Assembly: GCA_045641505.1 (NCBI GenBank)
Contig: JAZUHB010000090.1
Location: 1-38,155 of the forward strand
Source: JAZQNF01 sp045641505
GTDB lineage: Bacteria > Bacillota > Clostridia > Lachnospirales > Bianqueaceae
Direction of reading: 5' to 3'
Length of the DNA: 38,155 nt
How positions within the stretch are numbered: the first letter of the stretch is position 1; the number at the start of each line of letters is the position of its first letter. Of this stretch, positions 1 to 8,136 are shown in pieces. A program made the position numbers and the translations under genes. The notes beneath the pieces are model-generated. The model was not told the origin of the DNA, made no database searches, and saw nothing but the letters and a program-made list of their open reading frames with translations.

Positions 1-1
1 G

Positions 2-715
2 GGACGCTGCCTGCTCAGCAACTATCTGACGGGGCAGCAGAGCAATCTCGGCGCCTGCACCCATCCCTGCCGCTGGCGCTACGCGGTCTGCGAGGAGATC
101 CGCCCGGGCGAGTACTTCCCGATCACGGAAGAGGAGGGGCACAGCTTCATCTTCAATTCCCGCGATCTCTGCATGGTCGGCCATCTGCCGGAGCTCATCG
201 CGTCCGGCGTCCGTTCCTTCAAGATCGAGGGCCGCATGAAGACACCCTTCTACGTGGCCGCGGTCACCAAGATCTATCGCGAGGCCCTGGACGATCTGTC
301 CCGGGATCCCGCTTTGTACGAGAGTAAAAAAGCCTCCTATCTGGAACGCCTTTCCCTGGTGAGCCACCGGGGCTACGAGACCGGCTTCTATCTGGGCCGG
401 CCCGGGCCCGAATCGATGGCTTATGAGGACGCGGCCTACGAAAAGAACGCCGACTTCATGGGAAAAGCGCTGGCCGAAGAAGCGCGTCCCGCGGGACTTC
501 CGCAGGGAGCGCAGCGCTTCGAGCAGCGGGGCAAGTTCTCCGTGGGCGACACCGTCACGGTGCTCATGCCCTCGGGGGAAGACCGGGACCTTCCCGTGAA
601 GGCCCTGTGGAACGCGGAGGGCGCGGAGCTTTCATCTGTCCCCCACGCGCAGGAGATCTTCTATCTGGAGACCGGCGCGCTGCCGCCGGGCACCGTACTC
701 TACAAGAAACGCTGA
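2..715 (+). CDS. U32 family peptidase, C-terminal part (5'-truncated by window edge)
   Basis: The frame is open from base 2 and ends with TGA at 713-715, so only the C-terminal part, about 237 residues, is present. It starts inside the U32 signature: GRCLLSNYLTG followed by a cysteine-bearing stretch (GACTHPCRWRY). Then comes the conserved block FNSRDLCMVGHLPEL and SFKIEGRMK. The end resembles the C-terminal beta-barrel of U32 proteins. Family members such as E. coli TrhP (YegQ), RlhA and Bacillus YrrN/YrrO act in prephenate-dependent hydroxylation of tRNA or rRNA. Older annotation calls them collagenase-like proteases. The exact subfamily cannot be decided from this fragment. The glycosyltransferase gene follows after 45 bp on the same strand, with no terminator seen between them. 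Confidence 0.9.
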   Translation, partial: GRCLLSNYLTGQQSNLGACTHPCRWRYAVCEEIRPGEYFPITEEEGHSFIFNSRDLCMVGHLPELIASGVRSFKIEGRMKTPFYVAAVTKIYREALDDLSRDPALYESKKASYLERLSLVSHRGYETGFYLGRPGPESMAYEDAAYEKNADFMGKALAEEARPAGLPQGAQRFEQRGKFSVGDTVTVLMPSGEDRDLPVKALWNAEGAELSSVPHAQEIFYLETGALPPGTVLYKKR

Positions 716-760
716 AGGCAGAATGCGGAGGGACCCGCCTCCGCGGAAAGGAGCAGGGCC

Positions 761-1723
761 GTGAGCGAAACTGCTGAAGGCCGGGTGCTGTATCTGGCGG
801 TACCCTGCTACAACGAAGAAGAAGTGCTGCCGGAGACCGTGCGGATCCTGAGCGAAAAGCTCGCCGCGCTCGAGCGCGGCGGCAAGATCGCGCCGGAGAG
901 CCGTATGATGCTGATCAACGACGGCTCGAAGGACGGCACCTGGGCGCTGATGGAGCGCGCTTTCGCGGAGAATCCCCGGGTCACGCTCGTGAATCTTTCC
1001 CGCAACCGCGGCCATCAGAACGCGCTGCTCGCGGGCCTCATGACCGCGAAGGACTACGCGGACGCGGTGATCTCCCTCGACGCCGACCTGCAGGACGACG
1101 TCGACGCCATCGACCGGATGGTGGACGAGTGGACCGCCGGCGCCGACATCGTATACGGCGTCCGCTCCAGCCGCGCGGCCGATACCGCCTTCAAGCGCGG
1201 CACGGCCCAGACCTATTACAAGGTGCTCAAGGGCATGGGCGTCGAAACGGTCTACAATCACGCGGATTTCCGCCTGATGACGAAGCGCGCGCTCGAAGCG
1301 CTCTCCGAATACAAAGAGGTCAACCTCTATCTCCGCGGCCTCGTCCCGATGATCGGCTTCCGCACCGCCACGGTCGAGTACGAGCGGAAGGAGCGGATGG
1401 CCGGCGAGTCGAAATACCCGCTGAAAAAGATGCTGGCGCTCGCCTGGGAGGGGATCACCTCCTCGACGGGCAAGCCCCTGCGCTGGATCGCGGTGATCGG
1501 CGCGGTTACGGCCTTCCTGGCCTTCGTCTACCTGATCTACGCGCTGATCGCCCATTTCGCGGGCGCGACCGTGGACGGCTGGACGACGCTGGCGGTGCTG
1601 GTCTGCTTCTTCGGCGGCGCGCAGATCCTCTGCATCGGCATCATCGGCGAATACATCAGCAAGATCTACTGGGAGACCAAGTCGCGTCCCCGTTATATCA
1701 TTCAAGATCTGAAATTGCAGTAA
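761..1723 (+). CDS. GT2-family membrane glycosyltransferase (GtrB/DPM1-like)
   Basis: A 320-residue glycosyltransferase of the polyprenyl-phosphate sugar transferase type. The N-terminal GT-A domain shows VPCYNEEEVLPETV, INDGSKDGTW, NLSRNRGHQNALLAG and the metal-binding DADLQDD (D107, D109). The family's NHADFRLM and a GESKYPLKKM-like segment follow. Two hydrophobic segments near residues 244-270 and 276-301 anchor it in the membrane, as in GtrB/YkcC proteins. Family members move a sugar from a nucleotide donor to undecaprenyl or dolichyl phosphate. The sugar is not predictable here. The start is GTG at 761, supported by AAAGGAG about 10 bases upstream. The LCP gene follows after 16 bp, which suggests a shared role in envelope polymer decoration. 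Confidence 0.9.
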   Translation: MSETAEGRVLYLAVPCYNEEEVLPETVRILSEKLAALERGGKIAPESRMMLINDGSKDGTWALMERAFAENPRVTLVNLSRNRGHQNALLAGLMTAKDYADAVISLDADLQDDVDAIDRMVDEWTAGADIVYGVRSSRAADTAFKRGTAQTYYKVLKGMGVETVYNHADFRLMTKRALEALSEYKEVNLYLRGLVPMIGFRTATVEYERKERMAGESKYPLKKMLALAWEGITSSTGKPLRWIAVIGAVTAFLAFVYLIYALIAHFAGATVDGWTTLAVLVCFFGGAQILCIGIIGEYISKIYWETKSRPRYIIQDLKLQ

Positions 1724-1739
1724 GTCTGGAGGAACTCAA

Positions 1740-3329
1740 ATGACTTCGAACAAGAAAAAGAACGGCGTCAAGGTCGCCGCGTGGATTCTGGTGGCCCTGC
1801 AGGCCGCCGCGTCCGCGTTTCTGGTGGCGATGCTCATCCGTTTCGATCTGGTGCCCGAGAACTGGCTCAACCTCATCGTGGTCGGGCTGACCGTCCTGCT
1901 CGGCATTTCCGCCGTCTGCGCCTGCTTCCGCAAGGCCGCGGCCGCGGGCATCGTGACCGCCATCCTTTTCGGCTCGGTCTGCTGCCTGGGCGGCTACTAT
2001 GTGAACATCACCCAGAAGGCCCTCAGCGAGATGATGAACCAGGACGGAAGCTCCAATATCTCGGTCCTGTCCCGTTCCGCGGAGGCCCTTTCCGCCTCCG
2101 GCAAGCTCGGGACCGGCAAGATGGCCGTGGTCGACGAGCTCATCGATCCCTACATCCAGGCCGCGGAGCTCGAGGCCTCCAAGGAATGGCACGGCGTGGA
2201 GTTCGTGCCCTGCATGACCTACAACGAGGCGCTCGAGGCACTACGCAGCGGCTCGGTCGACGCGATCCTCTTCGACGAAGGCATGCGTGAATTCATGGAA
2301 GAGTACTACGAGACCTTCGAGCTCGAAACCAGCGTGATCAAGGTCTTCGCCATCCCGGATTCCGTCGCGGAGCCCCAGGAGGAAAGCGAGCCCGACTCCG
2401 AGCCTGAAAGCGATCCGGAGGAATCCGGCGAGGAGAGCGGAGATGTGGAGATCGACGATTACGATATCCCCGAGGGCTGCTTCGTCGTCTATCTGTCCGG
2501 CTCCGATTCCCGCTCCAAGAGCCGTCCCGGCACGAAGGGACGCTCGGACGTCAACATCCTGGCCGTCGTCAACCCGAATACGATGAAGGTCCTGCTCATC
2601 AGCACGCCGCGAGATTCGTACGTGGAGCTTTACAACGTCGCCGGCCCTAACAACAAGGACAAGCTGACCCATCTCGGCTCCTACGGTGTCGATTACGTGG
2701 CCAAGACCCTGGGGAACCTTTACGGGGTCAAGGTCGATTATATCGCCCGCATCGGCTTCACCGGCTTCATCAGCGCGGTGGATGCCATCGGCGGCATCGA
2801 CGTCATGAGCCTGATGGCGTTCGAAACCTATGAAGGCGAAAGCGGAAAGTCCAAGACCTGGAAATTCGAGGCTGGTCTGAACCACCTGAACGGCGAGGAG
2901 GCCCTGGCCTTCGCCCGTGAGCGCCATGCCTTCTTCTACGGAGATTTCCAGCGCGGCAAGAACCAGATGGCCGTCATTACCGCCCTGGTCGACAAGGTCA
3001 CCTCTCCCGAGATCCTCGTCAAATACGCCTCGCTGCTGGAGGCTGTGCAGCCGCAGGTCTACATGACCGTTCCCACCTCCCTGATCAAGGGCATGGTGAA
3101 GATCACTCTGGACGGCCTGAGCGCCGAAACGCCCAAGCGCTGGCGCGTTTACAGCTTCGGCATCAACGGCGGCACCGGCATGGCCTACTGCTACCGGACC
3201 GGCTTCCCCACCGAGGCGAACCCCGAGCCTCAGAAACTCTCCGTCGTCTATCCTTCCTCCTCCGATATCGCCACCGCGAAGAAACTGATCAAGCAGCTGC
3301 TGAACGGGCAGACCCCGGAAGTGCCGTAA
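1740..3329 (+). CDS. LytR-CpsA-Psr (LCP) family cell-envelope protein
   Basis: A 529-residue membrane protein. Three hydrophobic segments lie in the first 95 residues. They precede a region of about 120 residues and an acidic, Ser/Glu/Pro-rich linker near residues 215-240. The C-terminal LCP domain begins at YLSGSDSRSK and contains GRSDVNILAVVNP, STPRDSYVEL (R291, D292), VDAIGGIDV and the typical ending LNGEEALAFARERH followed by RGKNQ. LCP enzymes transfer undecaprenyl-linked polymers such as teichoic acid or capsule to peptidoglycan outside the membrane. The start ATG at 1740 has a GGAGG site 8 bases upstream. The region between membrane part and LCP domain (residues about 95-210) is longer than in minimal LCP proteins. 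The gene ends in a strong terminator shared with the convergent minus-strand gene. Confidence 0.93.
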   Translation: MTSNKKKNGVKVAAWILVALQAAASAFLVAMLIRFDLVPENWLNLIVVGLTVLLGISAVCACFRKAAAAGIVTAILFGSVCCLGGYYVNITQKALSEMMNQDGSSNISVLSRSAEALSASGKLGTGKMAVVDELIDPYIQAAELEASKEWHGVEFVPCMTYNEALEALRSGSVDAILFDEGMREFMEEYYETFELETSVIKVFAIPDSVAEPQEESEPDSEPESDPEESGEESGDVEIDDYDIPEGCFVVYLSGSDSRSKSRPGTKGRSDVNILAVVNPNTMKVLLISTPRDSYVELYNVAGPNNKDKLTHLGSYGVDYVAKTLGNLYGVKVDYIARIGFTGFISAVDAIGGIDVMSLMAFETYEGESGKSKTWKFEAGLNHLNGEEALAFARERHAFFYGDFQRGKNQMAVITALVDKVTSPEILVKYASLLEAVQPQVYMTVPTSLIKGMVKITLDGLSAETPKRWRVYSFGINGGTGMAYCYRTGFPTEANPEPQKLSVVYPSSSDIATAKKLIKQLLNGQTPEVP

Positions 3330-3350
3330 ACCTTGATTTTATAAAAAAAG

Positions 3351-3384
3351 AGCCGGACGCTCAATTGGGCGTCCGGCTTGCTTT
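3351..3384. terminator. Bidirectional intrinsic terminator
   Basis: Perfect 10-bp stem AGCCGGACGC (3351-3360) with GCGTCCGGCT (3369-3378) and an 8-base loop. An A-rich tract lies before it and a T-rich tract after it, so it can serve the LCP gene (+) and the convergent DUF6062-type gene (-). Confidence 0.9.
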
Positions 3385-3392
3385 ATTTTCGT

Positions 3393-4094
3393 TCATCGTT
3401 CCGTGAACTGCCCGTTCACCTTGAGGACGGTGCGGGGCAGCGCGTCTTTGCTTTCCTTCCAGGGCTCCTCCGCGTAGCGGTAGTCGAATTTCCTGATGAA
3501 CCAGTCGAGATCGCCCTGCACGCGCTCCAGCTGGGGCTTTTCGAGCGCCCAGAGCGCCGCGCGGAATTCCTCCGCCCGGCCGCCGGGGAGGGAGGAGGCC
3601 TTCTCGAAGAGGGTGAGGAAGTGCTCCAGGCAGAAGCCCTTGCTTCCGAGAACCGTGCGGCGGAACGCCTCATCCTTTTTCCACAGATGGAAGAAGGTCT
3701 CGAAGTAGCGCTCCATCGTTTCGCCGATCCGGCCGCAGAGATAACAGGAGGAAAGCTCCTGACGGAGCGTGGCGAAGGCCTCAGCCGCCTTCTTCGCGTT
3801 CCGCCCGCCGGCCGCCGTCACGGCCTTTTCCAGCTCGGCGCGGCGGAACTCCAGCTGGGACTGCATCATCAGCGCCATGCCCAGGACGTTCTTGGAGGAG
3901 CAGATCTTCTCCGTGTGGGCGGGACAGAAGCCCAGCCGGTTGGTCTCGCCGCGGACCTCTTCCTCCATGTAGGAGGGGGAGAGGATAAAGCCCATCATTT
4001 TCTCGTCCAGCTTCCGCTTCATCGCGCAGAAGGCGCATTCGCAGTTTTCCCGGAACCCGTCGTTTACCGGGATGGTGTAGATTTCTTCTTTCAT
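3393..4094 (-). CDS. DUF6062-type cysteine-rich protein of unknown function
   Basis: A 233-residue soluble protein that I match from memory to the clostridial DUF6062 family; no function is established. It opens with MKEEIYTIPVNDGF and carries two similar cysteine/histidine sets. The first is CECAFC followed by GFCPAH. The second is CYLCGR followed by GFCLEH. This arrangement suggests two pseudo-repeated metal sites, probably zinc, in a helical protein. No signal peptide or membrane segment is visible. The start ATG at 4094 is the first in frame and fits the family N-terminus. The gene stands alone, convergent with the LCP gene and divergent from pta. Confidence 0.75.
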   Translation of the reverse strand: MKEEIYTIPVNDGFRENCECAFCAMKRKLDEKMMGFILSPSYMEEEVRGETNRLGFCPAHTEKICSSKNVLGMALMMQSQLEFRRAELEKAVTAAGGRNAKKAAEAFATLRQELSSCYLCGRIGETMERYFETFFHLWKKDEAFRRTVLGSKGFCLEHFLTLFEKASSLPGGRAEEFRAALWALEKPQLERVQGDLDWFIRKFDYRYAEEPWKESKDALPRTVLKVNGQFTER

Positions 4095-4168
4095 GGGATG
4101 CCTCTTTTTCGGTTCTTGCCTTCAGTATAAGCGCCCGGAGGGCTGTTTGGCAAGCACGGAAAAAACGC

Positions 4169-4197
4169 TTGCATATTATAGGAAAAGAGCATATACT
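4169..4197 (+). promoter_or_regulatory. SigA-type promoter of pta-ackA
   Basis: TTGCAT (4169-4174), a 17-base AT-rich spacer, then TATACT (4192-4197), 39 bases before the pta start. The pta RBS AAAGGGG is at about 4222-4227. Confidence 0.85.
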
Positions 4198-4236
4198 TTT
4201 TATTTGGAAATGTAGATTCAGAAAGGGGTTATTCTC

Positions 4237-5235
4237 ATGAGTGCATTCTTAGACAGAATCATCGAAAGAGCAAAAGAAGATAAGAAAACCATCGTCCTGC
4301 CCGAGTCCATGGACCGCCGTACCTTCGAAGCGGCCGCGACCGTGCTGAAAGAGGGCATCGCCAACCTGGTCATCATCGGTTCTCCCGAGGAAGTGGCCCA
4401 AAACAGTGAAGGTCTGGACATCAGCGGCGCCGTGATCGTCGATCCCGCCACCAATGAGAAGACCAAAGCCTATATCGACAAGCTGGTCGAGCTCCGCCAG
4501 TCCAAGGGCATGACCCCCGAACAGGCCACCGAGCTCCTGCTCAAGGATTATATGTACTATGCCTGCATGATGGTCAAGATGGGTGACGCGGACGGCGTCG
4601 TCTCCGGTGCCTGCCATTCCACCGCGAACACCCTGCGTCCCTCCCTGCAGATCATCAAGACCGCGCCCGGCACCAAGCTGGTCTCCGCTTTCTTCGTGAT
4701 CGTCGTGCCCAACTGCGAATACGGCGAGAACGGCGTGTTCGTCTTCGGCGATTCCGGTCTGGTCCAGAATCCCAACCCCGAAGAGCTGGCCGCCATCGCG
4801 GAGAGCTCCGCGGATTCCTTCCGCCTGCTGGTCGAGAAGGAGCCCATCGTCGCCATGCTTTCCCATTCCTCCAAGGGCTCCGCGAAGCATGATGACGTGA
4901 CCAAGGTCGTCGAGGCCACCCGCATCGCGAAGGAAGAGCGCCCCGAGCTCAAGCTCGACGGCGAGCTGCAGCTGGATGCCGCCATCGTGCCCTCTGTGGG
5001 CGCCTCCAAGGCTCCCGGCAGCGACGTGGCCGGCCATGCCAACGTCCTGATCTTCCCCGACCTCGATGCCGGCAACATCGGCTACAAGCTGGCGCAGCGT
5101 CTGGCCAAGGCTGAGGCCTACGGTCCTGTGACCCAGGGCATCGCCGCTCCCATCAACGACCTGAGCCGCGGCTGCTCCGCCTCGGACATCGTCGGCGTCG
5201 TCGCCATCACCGCCGTTCAGGCGCAGAAGAAATAA
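4237..5235 (+). CDS. pta: Phosphate acetyltransferase
   Basis: A 332-residue phosphotransacetylase that interconverts acetyl-CoA plus phosphate and acetyl-phosphate plus CoA in the cytoplasm. Family blocks seen are IVLPESMDRRTFEAA near the N-terminus, ADGVVSGACHSTANTLRP, NPNPEELAAIAESSADSF, MLSHSSKGSAKHDDV and GELQLDAAIVPSVG. The C-terminal end contains GYKLAQRLAKAEAYGPVTQG. The length is that of the short, single-domain clostridial enzyme (about 330 residues), not the long E. coli type. ackA follows after 24 bp, so the two form the acetate/ATP-generating operon driven by the promoter at 4169-4197. An in-frame start with good RBS supports ATG 4237. Confidence 0.97.
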   Translation: MSAFLDRIIERAKEDKKTIVLPESMDRRTFEAAATVLKEGIANLVIIGSPEEVAQNSEGLDISGAVIVDPATNEKTKAYIDKLVELRQSKGMTPEQATELLLKDYMYYACMMVKMGDADGVVSGACHSTANTLRPSLQIIKTAPGTKLVSAFFVIVVPNCEYGENGVFVFGDSGLVQNPNPEELAAIAESSADSFRLLVEKEPIVAMLSHSSKGSAKHDDVTKVVEATRIAKEERPELKLDGELQLDAAIVPSVGASKAPGSDVAGHANVLIFPDLDAGNIGYKLAQRLAKAEAYGPVTQGIAAPINDLSRGCSASDIVGVVAITAVQAQKK

Positions 5236-5259
5236 TCCCGCGAAAGGAAAAAGAAAAGA

Positions 5260-6468
5260 ATGAAGATCCTCGTCATCAACGCCGGTTCCTCCTCCGTCAA
5301 GTATCAGCTGATCGACATGGAGAACGAGCAGCTCCTGGCCAAGGGCCTGTGCGACCGCATCGGCATCGCCGGCGGCAACTTCAAGCATCAGGTCGAGGGC
5401 CGCGAGACCTACAAGATCCAGATCGACATGAAGAACCACGCCGAGGCCATCGCCCTCGTGGTCAAGACCCTGACCGACCCCGAGCTGGGCGTCATCGAGA
5501 GCCTTTCCGAGATCGGCGCCGTCGGCCACCGTGTCCTGCACGGCGGCGAGAAGTTCTGCGGCAGCGTCATCGTCGACGACAAGGTCAAGGAAGCCATCAA
5601 AGAGTGCTTCGACCTGGGCCCCCTCCACAATCCTCACAACCTGACCGGTATCCTGGCCTGCGAAGAGATCATGCCCGGCGTGCCTCAGGTCGCCGTGTTC
5701 GATACCGGCTTCCATCAGACCATGCCTGATTACGCCTACCTCTACGCGCTCCCCTACGAGTACTATGAGAAGTACGGCATCCGCCGCTACGGCTTCCACG
5801 GCACCTCTCACCGCTACGTTTCCATGCGCGCGGCTGAGATGCTCGGCAAGAAGCCCGAGGATCTGAAGCTCGTCACCTGCCACCTGGGCAACGGCAGTTC
5901 CATCGCGGCCGTCTGGGGCGGCAAGTGCTACGACACCACCATGGGCGTCACTCCTCTGGAGGGCATCCTGATGGGCACCCGCTGCGGCAACATCGACCCC
6001 GCCATCGTCCCCCTGATCATGAAGAAGGAAGGCCTTACCCCCGACGAGATGGACACCGTCCTCAACAAGAAGAGCGGTATCCTGGGTCTGACCGGCGGCA
6101 TCACCTCCGACAACCGTGACATCGAGGACGGCGCCAAGAACGGCAACGAGCGCTATCAGCTGATCGAGTCCATGCTCTGCCACCAGCTGACCAAGTTCAT
6201 CGGCGGCTACGCGGCGGCCATGGGCGGCGTCGACGCGGTGATCTTCACCGGCGGCATCGGCGAGAACAATCCTCAGTACCGTACCCGCGTGGCCCAGAAG
6301 CTCGAGTTCATGGGCGCGAAGATCGACGAGGAGAAGAACGCCTACGCGAAGCGCAACGGCGAGGAGGTCGATATCTCCGCTCCCGGCGCGACCCTGAAGC
6401 TGCTGGTCATCCCCACCAACGAGGAGCTGATGATCGCGAAGGATACGCTGGCTCTCGTCACGAAATAA
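5260..6468 (+). CDS. ackA: Acetate kinase
   Basis: A 402-residue acetate kinase that makes ATP and acetate from acetyl-phosphate, the second step after Pta. The N-terminal signature KILVINAGSSSVKYQLI, the second signature GHRVLHGGEKF and VFDTGFHQTMP are intact. So are YGFHGTSHRYVS, CHLGNGSSIAAV and the C-terminal GGIGENNPQYR. Length is normal for the family (about 400). The RBS GAAAGGAAAAAG lies just before ATG 5260. Codon use is strongly biased to C/G-ending codons, as expected for a highly expressed gene in this genome. The next gene has its own consensus promoter. Confidence 0.98.
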   Translation: MKILVINAGSSSVKYQLIDMENEQLLAKGLCDRIGIAGGNFKHQVEGRETYKIQIDMKNHAEAIALVVKTLTDPELGVIESLSEIGAVGHRVLHGGEKFCGSVIVDDKVKEAIKECFDLGPLHNPHNLTGILACEEIMPGVPQVAVFDTGFHQTMPDYAYLYALPYEYYEKYGIRRYGFHGTSHRYVSMRAAEMLGKKPEDLKLVTCHLGNGSSIAAVWGGKCYDTTMGVTPLEGILMGTRCGNIDPAIVPLIMKKEGLTPDEMDTVLNKKSGILGLTGGITSDNRDIEDGAKNGNERYQLIESMLCHQLTKFIGGYAAAMGGVDAVIFTGGIGENNPQYRTRVAQKLEFMGAKIDEEKNAYAKRNGEEVDISAPGATLKLLVIPTNEELMIAKDTLALVTK

Positions 6469-6488
6469 GCGGTTTCCGCATATTTTTC

Positions 6489-6517
6489 TTGACAAAGACG
6501 TCCGCTGAAACTATAAT
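6489..6517 (+). promoter_or_regulatory. Consensus SigA promoter of the yceD-like/rpmF operon
   Basis: A perfect TTGACA (6489-6494), 17-base spacer and TATAAT (6512-6517), 29 bases before the YceD-like start. Such a strong core promoter fits a ribosomal protein operon. Confidence 0.93.
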
Positions 6518-6546
6518 TGCGAAAGTGATGCTTTTAGGGGGTATAC

Positions 6547-7095
6547 ATGGAAGCCTATAACGTACGGGGCCTCTTGAACGACCCCGAGCAGGTCATCACG
6601 GTAGAGGAGCTCCTTCCCGTCAGCGAATTTACGCTTTCGGGCGAGAAGATCCCCCTTACGGAGCCCGTTTCGGTCTCCGGTACCGTCTCCGCCGTCGGCG
6701 GGGGCGTGCTCCGCTTCGACGGAACCGCCGGTACCAGGGCCATTATGAGCTGCGCGCGCTGCAATAAGCCCGTAGAAGTACCCTTCTGCGCGGAAATCTC
6801 GCAGCGCTTCGCGAAAGAAGCCGATCCGTCCCGAAAGTCCTATTCCGGAGAGCTTTCTCTGGAGGAGTTGGACGCCGAGCCGATCAGCGAAAACGACCGC
6901 ATCGACCTGGAAGACATCATTCTCTATGAAGTCAAATTAAGCATACCCATGAAGGTGCTGTGCCGGGAGGACTGCAAAGGTCTCTGCCCCGTGTGCGGCA
7001 AGGACCTGAATGAGGGAACCTGCTCATGTGACACCAGAGAGACAGATCCCCGTTGGGATGCTTTAAAGGGCCTGTCCTTCGGCGACGAAGAATAA
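6547..7095 (+). CDS. YceD family (DUF177) protein
   Basis: A 182-residue soluble protein of the YceD/DUF177 family, nearly always encoded just upstream of rpmF, as here. Visible family features are a beta-rich N-terminal half with LRFDGTAGTRAIMSCARCNK, an acidic middle part, and IDLEDIILYEVKLSIPMKVLC. The C-terminal cysteine cluster is EDCKGLCPVCGKDLN followed by CSC, and the end is DPRWDALKGL. The cysteines probably bind a metal. The bacterial family has been linked to 23S rRNA accumulation, but the biochemical role is unclear. ATG 6547 lies behind a GGGGG-rich RBS. rpmF starts 37 bp downstream. Confidence 0.93.
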   Translation: MEAYNVRGLLNDPEQVITVEELLPVSEFTLSGEKIPLTEPVSVSGTVSAVGGGVLRFDGTAGTRAIMSCARCNKPVEVPFCAEISQRFAKEADPSRKSYSGELSLEELDAEPISENDRIDLEDIILYEVKLSIPMKVLCREDCKGLCPVCGKDLNEGTCSCDTRETDPRWDALKGLSFGDEE

Positions 7096-7131
7096 GCCAT
7101 TTCCAGACCATCAAAATAGGAGGTGTGAACG

Positions 7132-7320
7132 ATGGGTGCAATCGGACCGAAAAACAGAATTTCCAAGGCCGCCGGTGCCAAGAGAAAGGCGCAGTACAAG
7201 CTTTCTCAGCCTGGTCTTGCGAAGTGCAGCAAGTGCGGTGCGTATGTGATGCCTCACAGGATCTGCAAGAACTGCGGAACCTACAACAAGCGTGAGGAAA
7301 TCAAAGTCACTGAGGACTAA
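7132..7320 (+). CDS. rpmF: 50S ribosomal protein L32
   Basis: A 62-residue ribosomal protein L32. It has the basic N-terminus and the zinc ribbon KCSKCGAYVMPHRICKNCG (two CxxC pairs). The N-terminus begins MGAIGPKNRISKA rather than the common MAVPKRK form; comparable variants occur in clostridia. An excellent AGGAGG RBS lies upstream. The gene shares the promoter at 6489-6517 with the YceD-like gene and ends in the terminator at 7335-7363. Confidence 0.97.
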   Translation: MGAIGPKNRISKAAGAKRKAQYKLSQPGLAKCSKCGAYVMPHRICKNCGTYNKREEIKVTED

Positions 7321-7334
7321 GCGATCGAAGCCGA

Positions 7335-7363
7335 AAGGCGGAGCGGAATGCTCCGCCTTTTTT
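7335..7363 (+). terminator. Intrinsic terminator of rpmF
   Basis: Stem AAGGCGGAGC (7335-7344) with GCTCCGCCTT (7350-7359), a 5-base loop and a following T-run. Confidence 0.93.
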
Positions 7364-7385
7364 CGTTGGGAGTTCCCCGCCTTCC

Positions 7386-7415
7386 TTGCCATCGGCCCTC
7401 CGACTGTGGTATAAT
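7386..7415 (+). promoter_or_regulatory. Promoter upstream of the cobalamin riboswitch
   Basis: TTGCCA (7386-7391), 18-base spacer, TATAAT (7410-7415). The riboswitch begins about 6 bases after the -10 box, so transcription would start at or very near its first base. Confidence 0.75.
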
Positions 7416-7420
7416 CCACT

Positions 7421-7598
7421 CATCCGTTCGGGGAAACAGGTGGAAGGCCTGTACGAGCCCGTCGCCGTGAGGCGCGTGGGATGCCGATCCGGATCCGGGA
7501 CCGCAACCGGATCTTCTGCCGGATATTCCGGCAGGCCATTGGCCCTTTGGGCTGAGAAGGCAGACGGCGGAGCGCTGAGTCGGAATATCCGACGGATG
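7421..7598 (+). promoter_or_regulatory. Cobalamin (B12) riboswitch
   Basis: An RNA leader with the main marks of the cobalamin family. The closing stem CATCCGTT (7421-7428) pairs with GACGGATG (7591-7598). The conserved core starts GGGGAAACAGGTGGAAGG (7430-7447), followed by a CCTGTACGAGCCCGTCGCC stretch and a GTGA. A peripheral hairpin lies around 7515-7535 (GCCGGATATTCCGGC). A B12-box-like stretch AGTCGGAATATCCGAC is at 7578-7593. It lies between a promoter and the DUF4430 lipoprotein start at 7672. I see no clear T-tract terminator after it, so translational control is more likely than attenuation. In this family bound cobalamin usually lowers expression. Confidence 0.88.
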
Positions 7599-7671
7599 AA
7601 GCCCTGCAGTGGCCGCGAGAGCCGGCCGCGGGGAATCCCGCAAGGGAAATATTATCCAAAAGGAGAAAAAG

Positions 7672-8106
7672 ATGATGCAGAAAAGAATGAAAAAAGCGCT
7701 TTCTCTGCTCCTCCTTCTGACGCTGCTTGCGGTGGCGGCGCTTACGTCGGCAGGGTGCAGAAAAGAAAGCCCGTACAAGCCCGGGACCGCCGCGGAGGGC
7801 GGCGAGGTCGGCGAGGGCGCGAAGAGCTTCGCGCTTACCGTCACGGGGCCGGACGGAAAGGAATACCCCTTCACCGTGCATACCGATGAGGAAACCGTCG
7901 GCGCGGCCCTGCAGAAGATCGGCCTGCTCGAGGGTGAGGACGGTCCTTACGGGCTGTATATCAAGGTCGTGAACGGCATCGTGGCCGATTTCGACGCGGA
8001 CGGCACCTACTGGGCCTTCTACGTGAACGGCGAGTACGCGATGACCGGCGTGGACATGACCGCGGTCGAGGAAGGCGCGCAGTACGCGCTGAAGGTCGAA
8101 AAATAA
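7672..8106 (+). CDS. DUF4430-domain lipoprotein, probable cobalamin-related
   Basis: A 144-residue secreted lipoprotein. It has a basic N-terminus, a leucine-rich hydrophobic stretch and the lipobox LTSAGC, so it would be lipid-anchored on the outer face of the membrane. After a short Gly/Glu linker the rest is a DUF4430 domain: FALTVTGPDGKEYPFTV, TVGAALQKIGLLEG, GLYIKVVNGI, then YWAFYVNGEYAMTGVDM and the ending GAQYALKVEK. DUF4430 resembles the beta domain of transcobalamin and intrinsic factor. Together with the cobalamin riboswitch directly upstream this points to capture of B12 or a corrinoid at the surface; that role is inference. ATG 7672 (or 7675) is chosen because AAAAGGAG precedes it. 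malQ follows after 30 bp. Confidence 0.88.
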   Translation: MMQKRMKKALSLLLLLTLLAVAALTSAGCRKESPYKPGTAAEGGEVGEGAKSFALTVTGPDGKEYPFTVHTDEETVGAALQKIGLLEGEDGPYGLYIKVVNGIVADFDADGTYWAFYVNGEYAMTGVDMTAVEEGAQYALKVEK

Positions 8107-8136
8107 CGGGGTTTTCCCCGCAAGGAGTTACGATTC

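Noticed and set aside
4249..6495. Open minus-strand frame of 748 codons opposite pta-ackA
   Set aside because: It is antisense to two certain genes with strong codon bias, which leaves the opposite frame open. Its translation is low-complexity and resembles no family.
7386..7889. Plus-strand frame of 167 codons starting before the riboswitch
   Set aside because: It runs through the riboswitch and overlaps the lipoprotein in another frame; no RBS or motif.
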